From NCBI GenBank assembly GCA_035541015.1, contig DATLFM010000053.1, positions 1-48,205 on the forward strand: DNA of 48,205 nucleotides, given 5' to 3'. This DNA comes from Candidatus Thermoplasmatota archaeon. Its GTDB lineage: Archaea > Thermoplasmatota > SW-10-69-26 > JACQPN01 > JAIVGT01. A model generated the notes under the pieces. That model was not told where the DNA came from. It ran no database searches and worked only from the letters and a program-made list of their open reading frames with translations. Of the stretch, positions 42,001 to 48,205 are shown piece by piece (positions within the stretch are counted from its first letter, which is position 1; every line of letters begins with the position of its first letter). The position numbers and the translations under genes were made by a program.

Positions 42001-43055
42001 GCATCCTGACGAGCGCCCTCGACGTGCCCCACGCCACGCGCGTGACCGACGAGGAAGGCCGCTACACGATCCCGCTGCCGTTTGGCACGCGCGGGCCCGT
42101 GACCGTCCGGTTCTTCAAGGACGGCGTGGAGATCGCAAGCCTCGCGCGCGCGGTCACGCCCGAGCAGGCCGAGACCGGCGCGCGCCTCTCCGAGCCCGGC
42201 GACGTCGAGGTGGTTCCCGGGCACGCGGCCGGCGTGGTCTTCCTCGACTCGAACCAGAACGGCGTGCTCGACGACGGCGAGTCCCCGCTGGGCGGCATCG
42301 ACCTTCGGATCGGGCGCGCCGACGTGCGGGCCAACGACGAGGGCGCCTACGCGGTGCAGAACCTGCCGCCGGGCGGCGCCAACGTGACCCTCGTCTCCGA
42401 TCGCTACGTGCTCTCCCCGCCGGCCCCCACCTTCGTGGGCATCGAGCCGGGCCAGACGGCGCGCCACGACATCGCGCTCGTCCTCAAGCCGGTGACCGCG
42501 CGCGGCACGCTCTGGGCGGACGAGAACGGCAACGACCAGCTGGACGAGGGCGAGGAGGTCGTCACGGAGATCCGCTTCGTGCCCGACCCGAGCAATCCGG
42601 GAGGCGCCCGCGTGGCCGGCGTCGTGGCGGGGGCCAACGGAACCTGGACGGTCGACCTCGCGCCCGGACGGTACGTCGCGCGCGCCGACGCAGGCGGCTC
42701 GACGCTTGCGCTGCCGATCGAGGTGGCCGAGGGCGAAGGCGTCCTCGAAGTGGGGCTGGCGACCCGCATGGTGCCGGCCGCCCCCGTGGTCGGGACGCTC
42801 GCGATGGAAGGCGGCACGGCCGACCCGAGCGGCTTCGCGCTCACCTTCACGGCGACCGAAGGGGGCCTCGACAGCCTCCTCCACGACCGCCAGCCCGTGC
42901 GCTTCGACGGCAATTTCGCACTGTGGCTCGTCCCGGGAACCTACCTCGTCGAGGGCCAAAAGACCACGGCCGACGGCGTGTACCGGATCCGTGAGACGCT
43001 CGAGGTCACCGACGAAGGCGCGCGCCCCTCCTGGACCGCGCGGCGCGACGGCTAG
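39024..43055 (+). CDS. aglB: Oligosaccharyltransferase AglB (STT3) with long C-terminal extension
   Basis: A 1343-residue STT3-family enzyme. A membrane region of about 12 helices fills residues 15-530, with ESDAYFMKHTVDRIQ (first-loop acidic motif) near 45 and GFADHDAIALFF near 174. The catalytic WWDYG lies at 578-582. A soluble domain follows with YYNSMFHRAW around 792, and then about 480 extra residues. These include two Ca-binding-like SdrD/CNA-B type turns, DSNQNGVLDDGE near 1075 and DENGNDQLDEGE near 1167, in beta-rich repeats. Most archaeal AglB proteins are 600-1000 residues. It transfers lipid-linked glycans to Asn-x-Ser/Thr of surface proteins. Stop TAG shares CTAG with the convergent GT gene. 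Confidence 0.92.
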   Translation: MASFARSNRSLAWIAAVAGVVLLAFFVRTYFSVDAAAAGNEFRMSESDAYFMKHTVDRIQGEGFRHPTFEPLLNYPIGSVNPNPPLWTWWIATWGATLAPLFPGEAVGVCAGAADAKLCESTWWVALLSPALFGAGIVLLIYLIGAAVFDRRVGLFAAFFLATSTGSIGRSVLGFADHDAIALFFIVAALYFFVLTLRALREAGESERPDGFVASIAHAIRTNSHALALAGLAGAAIGATALVWKGQPYIVGILVVFGVLQLLLNHWRNRDASALWIVTLVALVVGMAIPTPTYLAIGEGFLGNISAGFYLTAIFALVGGLFVAARDYPFVLVFPAFVASGVLAVAAIVMFAPSIAHVLFDPIFYFKSGALYQTIAEAQAADFNFLVFNTGVVASFLALVAIPWILYRHWRSLSGPVLLVLAWSGIAIWMAYTTVRFTFNATPAFALLGGWATAALVGMLRYEQISKTMSGLRGDFVYNLKRSVQFRHVMGAIVLTFGLILPNVWLAVDAGMAPETANKLARAEAEASGKGIQDTFVAKRFGAFGQSLIPPYWHSLNTWLAQQDPHLAPHERPAYLSWWDYGHWAASIGKHPAVADNFQNGVFFSGNFITSQDETHAVQLLSARLMELADSARHPATRADFERLLVAAGVPAADAPRVYDDLRALKPVPELPKDRALAFLLAAEALTGKSIRYFAVDARMFPFDVPDCNPQSSGYSPTIDHGSIFYAPVILSEHAPDDYVGRVVTYRETAPTSQGRTITVPAEEWQRLQQDVRNFGSIEFVCEKFRFKAPYYNSMFHRAWVGTPVTASALGDSPLRKVPTTFPQETREIEGFALLESSLFVLPGYGLEHFRVVFANDGARVLRFYQGAELSGRVQSGGAPMQGVHVVAFDDAGADLWPLLGNLGIASYRPDFARVAALEIVSGELPASVRADLARILGVEEADLEQALARNKGRLTEQVFDDAGRIRASDARNNLTKISEHLARLDAGSEAFRILTSALDVPHATRVTDEEGRYTIPLPFGTRGPVTVRFFKDGVEIASLARAVTPEQAETGARLSEPGDVEVVPGHAAGVVFLDSNQNGVLDDGESPLGGIDLRIGRADVRANDEGAYAVQNLPPGGANVTLVSDRYVLSPPAPTFVGIEPGQTARHDIALVLKPVTARGTLWADENGNDQLDEGEEVVTEIRFVPDPSNPGGARVAGVVAGANGTWTVDLAPGRYVARADAGGSTLALPIEVAEGEGVLEVGLATRMVPAAPVVGTLAMEGGTADPSGFALTFTATEGGLDSLLHDRQPVRFDGNFALWLVPGTYLVEGQKTTADGVYRIRETLEVTDEGARPSWTARRDG

Positions 43056-44218
43056 CGAAGGTCGGCGAGCACGCGCTCGGTCCGCTCCACGATCCGGCTC
43101 CAGTCGAAGCCTTCCGCCTTCGCGCGCCCCGCGCGCGCCATCGCCTCGGCCCGCGGCCGGTCGGAGAGCAGGCGCGCGATCGCTTCGGCAAGCGCCGACG
43201 GCTCGCCGGGGGGAACGAGCAGCCCGTCGCGCCCGTCGACCACCACCTCGGGCACGCCCCCCACGCGCGTGGCGACGACGGGCGTCCCCACGGCCATGGC
43301 TTCCAGGAGCACGATGCCAAAGGCCTCGTACTCGCTTGGCAGCACGAAAACGTCCGCGGCCGAAAGCGCGGAGACGTAGACCTCGTACGGAAGCTCGCCC
43401 GCGAACAGCACGCGATCCGACACGAGAAGCTCCCGCGCCCGGGCCGACAGGAACGCGCGCGCGCCCGCGTCGGGTCCCACAAGGGCCACGCGCGCGTCGG
43501 GCAGTTTTGCGGCCCCAGCCAAGAGGTCCTCGACGCGCTTGTTCTGCGCAAGCCGGCCGGCGAACACGATGAGCGGTTCCTTCCCGCGAAGACCGACGCG
43601 TTCACGGAAGCGCGCGCCGCCGTCGTCGGCCCTTCGCAGCGCGGCGACGTCGATGCCGTTTGGGATCACGACGGACCGCCCGGGCGCAAGGCCCAGCGGG
43701 GCCATGGCCTCGCGCTCCGCGCGGGAGACGTGGATGACCCGGTCCGCACGCGAGACGTGCCAGGGGCCCACCGCTTGGTCGAAGAGCCCACGGAGGCGCC
43801 GGCGGCGTGCGCCGCCCATGACGCTCCAGGGGGGATGGTAGTGGGGCGTGAGGACGAAGGGCACGCCGCGCGCCGGGGCGGCAAGGGCCGCAGCGACGGA
43901 ATGGTAGTAGCCGTAGCTGTGCGCATGCACGACGTCGAAACCGCGCACGCGCGCGAGAAGCTCGCGAAGGAGGCCGTCCCACCAGACGTAGTGGGCTTCG
44001 CCGGGCAGCGCGTGCGCCCGGAAGCGCCGCACGCGGAACGGAGCGGTCGGCTCGTCGGCGGCGGGCAGGCGCTGCAGCGGACGCTCGCTGCGCAGGTCCG
44101 TCGTCCAGACCTCGACCTCGTGCCCGCGCGCCGCAAGGCCCGAGGCGACGGCGTGCGCGTGGGTCTCCGCCCCCCCGGTCGCGGGCGGGAACCGCACCGC
44201 CAGCGTGAGGACGCGCAC
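43052..44218 (-). CDS. GT4 family glycosyltransferase
   Basis: A 388-residue GT-B enzyme. The N terminus MRVLTLAVRFPPATGGAETH, HAHSYGYYHS near 97, IPNGIDVAALR near 186, IVFAGRLAQNKRVEDLLAGA near 215 and SEYEAFGIVLLEAMAVGTPV (E-x7-E) near 295 are all classical GT4 motifs. It is cytoplasmic or peripheral and probably adds a sugar to the lipid-linked glycan used by AglB, its convergent neighbour. Start GTG 44218, 7 nt after the aminotransferase stop, so they form an operon. The stop shares CTAG with aglB. Sugar specificity unknown. Confidence 0.86.
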   Translation of the reverse strand: MRVLTLAVRFPPATGGAETHAHAVASGLAARGHEVEVWTTDLRSERPLQRLPAADEPTAPFRVRRFRAHALPGEAHYVWWDGLLRELLARVRGFDVVHAHSYGYYHSVAAALAAPARGVPFVLTPHYHPPWSVMGGARRRRLRGLFDQAVGPWHVSRADRVIHVSRAEREAMAPLGLAPGRSVVIPNGIDVAALRRADDGGARFRERVGLRGKEPLIVFAGRLAQNKRVEDLLAGAAKLPDARVALVGPDAGARAFLSARARELLVSDRVLFAGELPYEVYVSALSAADVFVLPSEYEAFGIVLLEAMAVGTPVVATRVGGVPEVVVDGRDGLLVPPGEPSALAEAIARLLSDRPRAEAMARAGRAKAEGFDWSRIVERTERVLADLR

Positions 44219-44225
44219 GGCCCAC

Positions 44226-45350
44226 CTACAAGGAACGGATCACGCGCTCCACGATGTCGAGGCCCGCGCGCAGCTTGTCCATCGCGGTTGCGTACGACAG
44301 GCGAAGATGGCCGCGGCCGCCGGCCCCAAACGCCCGCCCGGGCGAGGTCACGACGCCGGCCTTGAGAAGCTCGAGCGCGAACTGCTCGTCGTCGATAGGA
44401 ACGTCCACGCGGGGGAACGCGTAGAAGGCGCCCGTGGGCTTGACGCAGGCCACCCGCGGCAGCGCGTCCAGACGCCCGACCATGTAGTCGCGCCGACGGC
44501 GGTACTCCTCGACCGCGCCGCGGACGAAGTCCTGGGGGCCCTGGAGGGCGGCAAGCGCTGCGTGCTGCGCGGGCGTGGGCGGCGAGGCGATGAGGTGGTA
44601 GTTCACGCGCTTGAGCGGGACGGCGATCTCCGGCGGCGCCACGGCGTAGCCCAGGCGCCAGCCTGTCATGGCGTAGCACTTCGAGAACGTGTTGAGGTAG
44701 ACGAGCTTGTCGTAGCGCCCAAGCGCCGTCTCGTGCGGGCCGTCGTACACGAAGTCCTCGTACGCCTCGTCCGAGACGACCAGGAGATCGTGGCGTTCCG
44801 CGATCGCAAGGACCTCCTCGAGGCGGCTCCGCGTGATCGCCGCGCCGGTCGGATTCGACGGCGAGTTCAGGACGAGCATGCGCGTGCGCGGGCCGATGCG
44901 GTTCTCGAGGTCGCCCGGATCCGGCAGGAACCCTTGCTTGGCCGTGAGCGGATAGGGCACGGCCGTGGCGCCGGCCAGGCGCGCGTGAGGGGCGTAGAGG
45001 ACGAACCCTGGATCGGGCACGAGCGCCTCGTCGCCGGGATCGAGGAACGCCTGCGCGATGCCGTAGAGCAGTGTCGTGCTGCCCGTGGAGACGACAACGT
45101 GCTCCGCCGTGGCCGAGGGCAGGTGCGGCCGGACCTTCTGGGCGATTGCGGCGCGAAGCTCCGGGATGCCCGCCGAGGGGCAATACTTGTTGTGGCCGGC
45201 GCGAAGGGCCGCGACGTAGGCGTCGACCACGTGCGAGGGAGGCTGGAAGTCGGGCTCCCCGATGCCAAGGTGGATCGCGTCCTTGCCCGCAAGCTCGAAG
45301 AGCTTGCGGATCCCCGACATGTCGATCCCGTCCATGCGGCGCGCCGGCAT
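44226..45350 (-). CDS. Class I/II pyridoxal-phosphate aminotransferase
   Basis: A 374-residue fold-type I aminotransferase. It has LGIGEPDFQPP near the N terminus, LNSPSNPTG at 161-169, VVSDEAYEDFVYDG around 191-204 and the Schiff-base Lys224 in TFSKCYAMTGWRLGY, followed by the conserved Arg region near 350 (HLRLSYA). This is the AspC/aromatic aminotransferase group; the exact amino acid cannot be assigned. The start ATG 45350 lies 28 nt from the minus-strand TATA CTTTATGT (45374-45381). It is first in an operon with the GT4 gene, which may be a coincidence of packing and not a glycan role. Confidence 0.85.
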   Translation of the reverse strand: MPARRMDGIDMSGIRKLFELAGKDAIHLGIGEPDFQPPSHVVDAYVAALRAGHNKYCPSAGIPELRAAIAQKVRPHLPSATAEHVVVSTGSTTLLYGIAQAFLDPGDEALVPDPGFVLYAPHARLAGATAVPYPLTAKQGFLPDPGDLENRIGPRTRMLVLNSPSNPTGAAITRSRLEEVLAIAERHDLLVVSDEAYEDFVYDGPHETALGRYDKLVYLNTFSKCYAMTGWRLGYAVAPPEIAVPLKRVNYHLIASPPTPAQHAALAALQGPQDFVRGAVEEYRRRRDYMVGRLDALPRVACVKPTGAFYAFPRVDVPIDDEQFALELLKAGVVTSPGRAFGAGGRGHLRLSYATAMDKLRAGLDIVERVIRSL

Positions 45351-45373
45351 CGCTTGCCGTTAGGTCCCGTTCC

Positions 45374-45381
45374 GACATAAA
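45374..45381 (-). promoter_or_regulatory. TATA box of the aminotransferase operon
   Basis: Minus-strand CTTTATGT centred 28 nt before ATG 45350, fitting a leaderless transcript. The opposite gene uses a separate element at 45439-45447 (TTGATAAGG, 25 nt before ATG 45468), so the 117-nt divergent gap has two TATA boxes. Confidence 0.6.
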
Positions 45382-45467
45382 GGGTTCGAGGCGGGCGCGC
45401 GCCGCGCGGCCGTTCCGTGTGCGACGCCCTCGCACGCCTTGATAAGGCGGCGCGCCATCCTCCGCCG

Positions 45468-46016
45468 ATGACGGCCCGCGAGCCCCTGGACGTGGTCGAC
45501 GAGGAGGACCGCGTGGTGGGTTCCGTTCCGCGCGCCGAGGTCCACCGGCGTGGGCTTCTCCACCGCAGCGTGCACGTCTTCCTGCTCGACCGGTCGGGCC
45601 GCCTGTTCGTCCAGCGGCGGGCCCCCACGGTCGTCGTGCACCCGAACCGTTGGACTTCAAGCGCCTCGGGACACGTCGACGCGGGCGAGAGCTACGAGGA
45701 CGCGGCGGTTCGCGAGCTTTCCGAGGAGATCGGCGTGTGCGCGGACGTGCGGCTGCGGGGGCGTTTCCGATACCGCGACGCCGTCGAGAACGAGTGGTCC
45801 GCCCTGTTCGAAGCGCACTACGACGGCGAGGTCGCCCTCGATGCAGCCGAGGTCGCCGAGGGCCGATTCGTGACGCTCGACGAGCTCGCGCGGTGGATCG
45901 CCAAGGACGCGTTCGCGTTCTCGCCAAGCTTCCTGACCGCGTTGGCGTGCTGGCGGCAGGCGGGGGGAAAAGGAGGACGCGCCCTGGCCGGGGCGCCCCC
46001 CGCCGACACGGTCTAA
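45468..46016 (+). CDS. NUDIX hydrolase, isopentenyl-diphosphate-isomerase-like subgroup
   Basis: A 182-residue NUDIX protein. The box G-x5-E-x7-RE-x2-EE-x-G is complete (GHVDAGESYEDAAVRELSEE, then IGV). It is preceded by HRSVHVFLLDRSGRLFVQRR and HPNRWTSSASGHV, which resemble IDI-1 and the YfcD-like NUDIX group. Without the full set of IDI metal residues in view I cannot call it isomerase; a phosphohydrolase on a nucleotide or isoprenoid diphosphate is equally possible. ATG 45468 is supported by the TATA box at 45439-45447. It ends 24 nt before the polB GTG and in the same frame, which suggests co-transcription. Confidence 0.8.
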   Translation: MTAREPLDVVDEEDRVVGSVPRAEVHRRGLLHRSVHVFLLDRSGRLFVQRRAPTVVVHPNRWTSSASGHVDAGESYEDAAVRELSEEIGVCADVRLRGRFRYRDAVENEWSALFEAHYDGEVALDAAEVAEGRFVTLDELARWIAKDAFAFSPSFLTALACWRQAGGKGGRALAGAPPADTV

Positions 46017-46040
46017 TGCCATGACGGCCTTCGGGCGGGC

Positions 46041-48205
46041 GTGCAGGTTCCCCTGGCGGCCCACCGGGTGGTCGTCGACGACGAGCAGTGGGTCGACGTC
46101 TGGACGAACGGGAAGCTCAAGCGCGTCCGCGCCCCGTTCCTGCCCTACTGCTACCTCAAGGAACCCGTGGCCACCGGCTTTGCCGCGCACGAGACGGTCG
46201 AGGTCCGCCCGCTCTCGAAGCTCAAGCCCGAGCGTTGGCACAAGTACTCCTTCCCGACCATCTTTGGCGTCTCGGACACCTCGAAGGAGGTCACGGGCCT
46301 TGGCATCGCGGAGAACCACGTCCCCTTCGTCGAGCGCGTGCTCGTGGACCTGCCCGACTGGTTCCGGCAGTTTGCCAACACGGACGAGCTTCGGGTTCTG
46401 TTCCTGGACGTCGAGCAGTACACCGAGGGCAAATTCCCGACAGAGCGCGATCCGTTGCTCTCCATCGGCTGGGCGCTCAACGACGAGCCGCCCCGCTGCG
46501 CGCTTGCCACCGAGAAGGACGACGCGGCGATCCTGCGCGCCTTCCTGCGCGCCTTCCGCGAGATGGATCCCGACATCGTCGTCGGCTACAACGTGGCCGA
46601 CTACGACCTGTCGATGATCGCGCGCCGCTGCCGTCTCCAGGGGATCGACGCCTCGCTGCTGGGACGCGAGCCGAGGGGCGAATGGAGGCTCTCGCCCGGC
46701 GACATGGAGCACCTGAACGGCCGCATCGTCTACGACGTCTTCGACTCGGTGCGGCTCGACCAGACCCTCTACGGCATCAAGAACCTGCAGCTCAAGACCG
46801 TGGGCGAGTGGCTGGGCCTTCCCATCATCCGCGAGGACACGAAGAACACAGCCGCGCTCCTTGGAACCGAGCGGCTTGCCACCTACAACAAGAACGACGT
46901 CGAGCTCACGCGCCGGCTCTTCCGCATCTACTTCCCGAACTTCGTCGAGCTCGCCGAGTTCTACGGCGCGCCGCTCAACGTCGTGCTGCGGGCGACCTCG
47001 AACTTCCACACGAACACGCTGCAGGGACGCATCTTCCACAAGCTCGGGATCGTAAGCGACGGGCGCAACGACGAGCGGTACCAGAAGTTCTACCAGACCG
47101 CCGAGGACCAGAACCCTTACGAGAGCGCCGTCGTGGAGATCTACCAGCGCGGCCTCTTCAAGCCGTGCTACAAGCTCGACTTCAGCTCGATGTTCCCGAG
47201 CATCATGACGAGCCTTGGCGTCGGGTCCGACAACACGACGCTCGTCGGAACCGAGCCGTACTCGACGTTCCGGGTCGAGAAGCAAGGAAGCGCGCGCATC
47301 TACCACATCCCCGACCGCAACCGCAACTGGAACGTCGTCCTCCGCGTCGACGGGCGCAGCGAGATGGCCGGGCTCGTGGGCGACCTCATCACCCGGCGTC
47401 TTGCGCTCAAGGCGGAGGCCAAGCGCGTGGCCGATCCCAAGGAGCGCGAGCGCCTGCACGCGAGGCAGAACGCCGTCAAGGTCATCCTGAACTCCATCTA
47501 CGGCGTGAACGCAAGCCGCCACGCGCGCTACGGCTCGCTGCCCGTGGCGATTGCCATCGTCGGCGTGGGACGGCAGCTCATCCGCTTCGTCGAGGACTAC
47601 CTCGGCGACGCGAAGATCGAGACGGACACGGACGGCGTGTACTGCACGCGCGAGGTGAACCTCGACGAGCTCAACGCCAAGCTCGACGCCTACGTCTCAG
47701 ACTCGCTCGAGATGGAAAACCGCCTCCGCATCGAGGCCGACAGCTACGCCGCGGCGTACTTCAAGGAGCGCAAGACGTACCTTCTCCTCCACCACGACGG
47801 GCGCCTGGAGAAGCACGGCCAGGCGTTCAAGTCGAGCGCGCTCTGCGGCGTCTACGACAAGACGCTCGACAAGCTCGCCTGGTCGCTCCTCTCGGGCAAA
47901 GGCGACGAGAAGGACATCGCCAAGGCCTGCCTCTCCCTCGACGGCTTTGCGCCCGAGGACTTCGTGATGCGGATCAAGCTTGGCAAGGACGTCGAGGGGT
48001 ACGCGAGCCAAAACGCGCTTGGCGCGCAAGTCGCGCGCAAAGCCAAGGAGCGATTGGGGATCGAGCCATCCCAAGGCATGCAGATCGAGTACGTGAAGAC
48101 GCAGGGCGGCTACGACGTCGTGACGCCCGAGACGCTGCGGCAGCTCGACATGAAGTACTACAAGGAGATGGTGGGCGGCATCCTGGAGAAGCTCGGGATC
48201 GACCT
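46041..48205 (+). CDS. polB: Family B DNA polymerase (partial, runs off the window)
   Basis: At least 721 residues of an archaeal family B replicative polymerase, cut by the right edge. The 3'-5' exonuclease has Exo I FLDVEQYTEG (Asp/Glu near 131), Exo II VVGYNVADYDLSM and Exo III TYNKNDVELT. The polymerase has motif A LDFSSMFPSIM near 380, motif B KVILNSIYGVNASR near 480 and motif C ETDTDGVYC near 529, where DTDG replaces the common DTDS. All catalytic Asp residues are present, so it should have both synthesis and proofreading. The start is GTG 46041, the only start after the NUDIX stop in this frame. No intein in the visible part. The C-terminal thumb is mostly missing from the window. Confidence 0.95.
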   Translation, partial: MQVPLAAHRVVVDDEQWVDVWTNGKLKRVRAPFLPYCYLKEPVATGFAAHETVEVRPLSKLKPERWHKYSFPTIFGVSDTSKEVTGLGIAENHVPFVERVLVDLPDWFRQFANTDELRVLFLDVEQYTEGKFPTERDPLLSIGWALNDEPPRCALATEKDDAAILRAFLRAFREMDPDIVVGYNVADYDLSMIARRCRLQGIDASLLGREPRGEWRLSPGDMEHLNGRIVYDVFDSVRLDQTLYGIKNLQLKTVGEWLGLPIIREDTKNTAALLGTERLATYNKNDVELTRRLFRIYFPNFVELAEFYGAPLNVVLRATSNFHTNTLQGRIFHKLGIVSDGRNDERYQKFYQTAEDQNPYESAVVEIYQRGLFKPCYKLDFSSMFPSIMTSLGVGSDNTTLVGTEPYSTFRVEKQGSARIYHIPDRNRNWNVVLRVDGRSEMAGLVGDLITRRLALKAEAKRVADPKERERLHARQNAVKVILNSIYGVNASRHARYGSLPVAIAIVGVGRQLIRFVEDYLGDAKIETDTDGVYCTREVNLDELNAKLDAYVSDSLEMENRLRIEADSYAAAYFKERKTYLLLHHDGRLEKHGQAFKSSALCGVYDKTLDKLAWSLLSGKGDEKDIAKACLSLDGFAPEDFVMRIKLGKDVEGYASQNALGAQVARKAKERLGIEPSQGMQIEYVKTQGGYDVVTPETLRQLDMKYYKEMVGGILEKLGID

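Noticed and set aside
38565-42959. Minus-strand open frame of more than 1400 codons opposite aglB
   Set aside because: Antisense shadow of the AglB gene, with Arg/His/Glu-rich translation and no domain. The plus strand shows WWDYG and membrane helices.

Overview
This 48 kb window is a high-GC archaeal chromosome segment. The archaeal assignment rests on directly readable genes: GatD and GatE (the archaea-specific Glu-tRNA(Gln) amidotransferase), an AglB/STT3 oligosaccharyltransferase, a family B DNA polymerase, an archaeal-type Elp3, and a fused GlmU-like enzyme. Many genes have TATA boxes about 25-32 nt before the start codon, as expected for leaderless archaeal transcripts. The membrane-anchored winged-helix protein, the SMC-ScpA-ScpB set and the lack of strongly acidic proteins suggest a mesophilic GC-rich euryarchaeote. 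Thermoplasmatota is my best guess, but it is an inference from gene content and not proven.

Region 1 (1-16.9 kb) is a surface-glycan locus. A minus-strand set (sugar epimerase, GT2 glycosyltransferase, flippase-like membrane protein) diverges from two GT4 glycosyltransferases. These are followed by a tightly packed operon hddA-gmhA-gmhB-GT-wzx that looks like a nucleotide-heptose precursor pathway coupled to a glycosyltransferase and a lipid-linked-glycan flippase. Then come an AsnB-type amidotransferase and an epimerase on the minus strand. On the plus strand follow a glycosyltransferase, another epimerase, and an overlapping NodB-type deacetylase plus formyltransferase pair. Together they suggest a glycan with heptose and with amidated or N-formylated sugars.

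Region 2 (16.9-21.4 kb) is glmS-glmM-glmU, which makes UDP-GlcNAc. A HicAB toxin-antitoxin pair follows on the opposite strand.

Region 3 (21.8-27.5 kb) is the condensin operon smc-scpA-scpB on the minus strand, with 4-bp overlaps. A 347-nt gap without a convincing gene separates it from a membrane-anchored double winged-helix protein, two small secreted proteins of unknown function and tRNA-Phe(GAA). A three-hairpin element lies downstream of the tRNA, and a long inverted repeat spans its promoter.

Region 4 (30.5-38.8 kb) is mostly housekeeping: gatD-gatE, an RMD1/DUF155 membrane protein, endonuclease III, a subtilisin-like lipoprotein and Elp3.

Region 5 (39-48.2 kb) holds a very long AglB with an unusual C-terminal extension, a glycosyltransferase and aminotransferase operon running convergently to it, a NUDIX hydrolase, and polB, which runs off the window.

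Architecture: genes are very closely packed. Two divergent pairs are separated by only 54-55 nt and seem to share one central TATA box. Two convergent pairs share a single CTAG as both stop codons.
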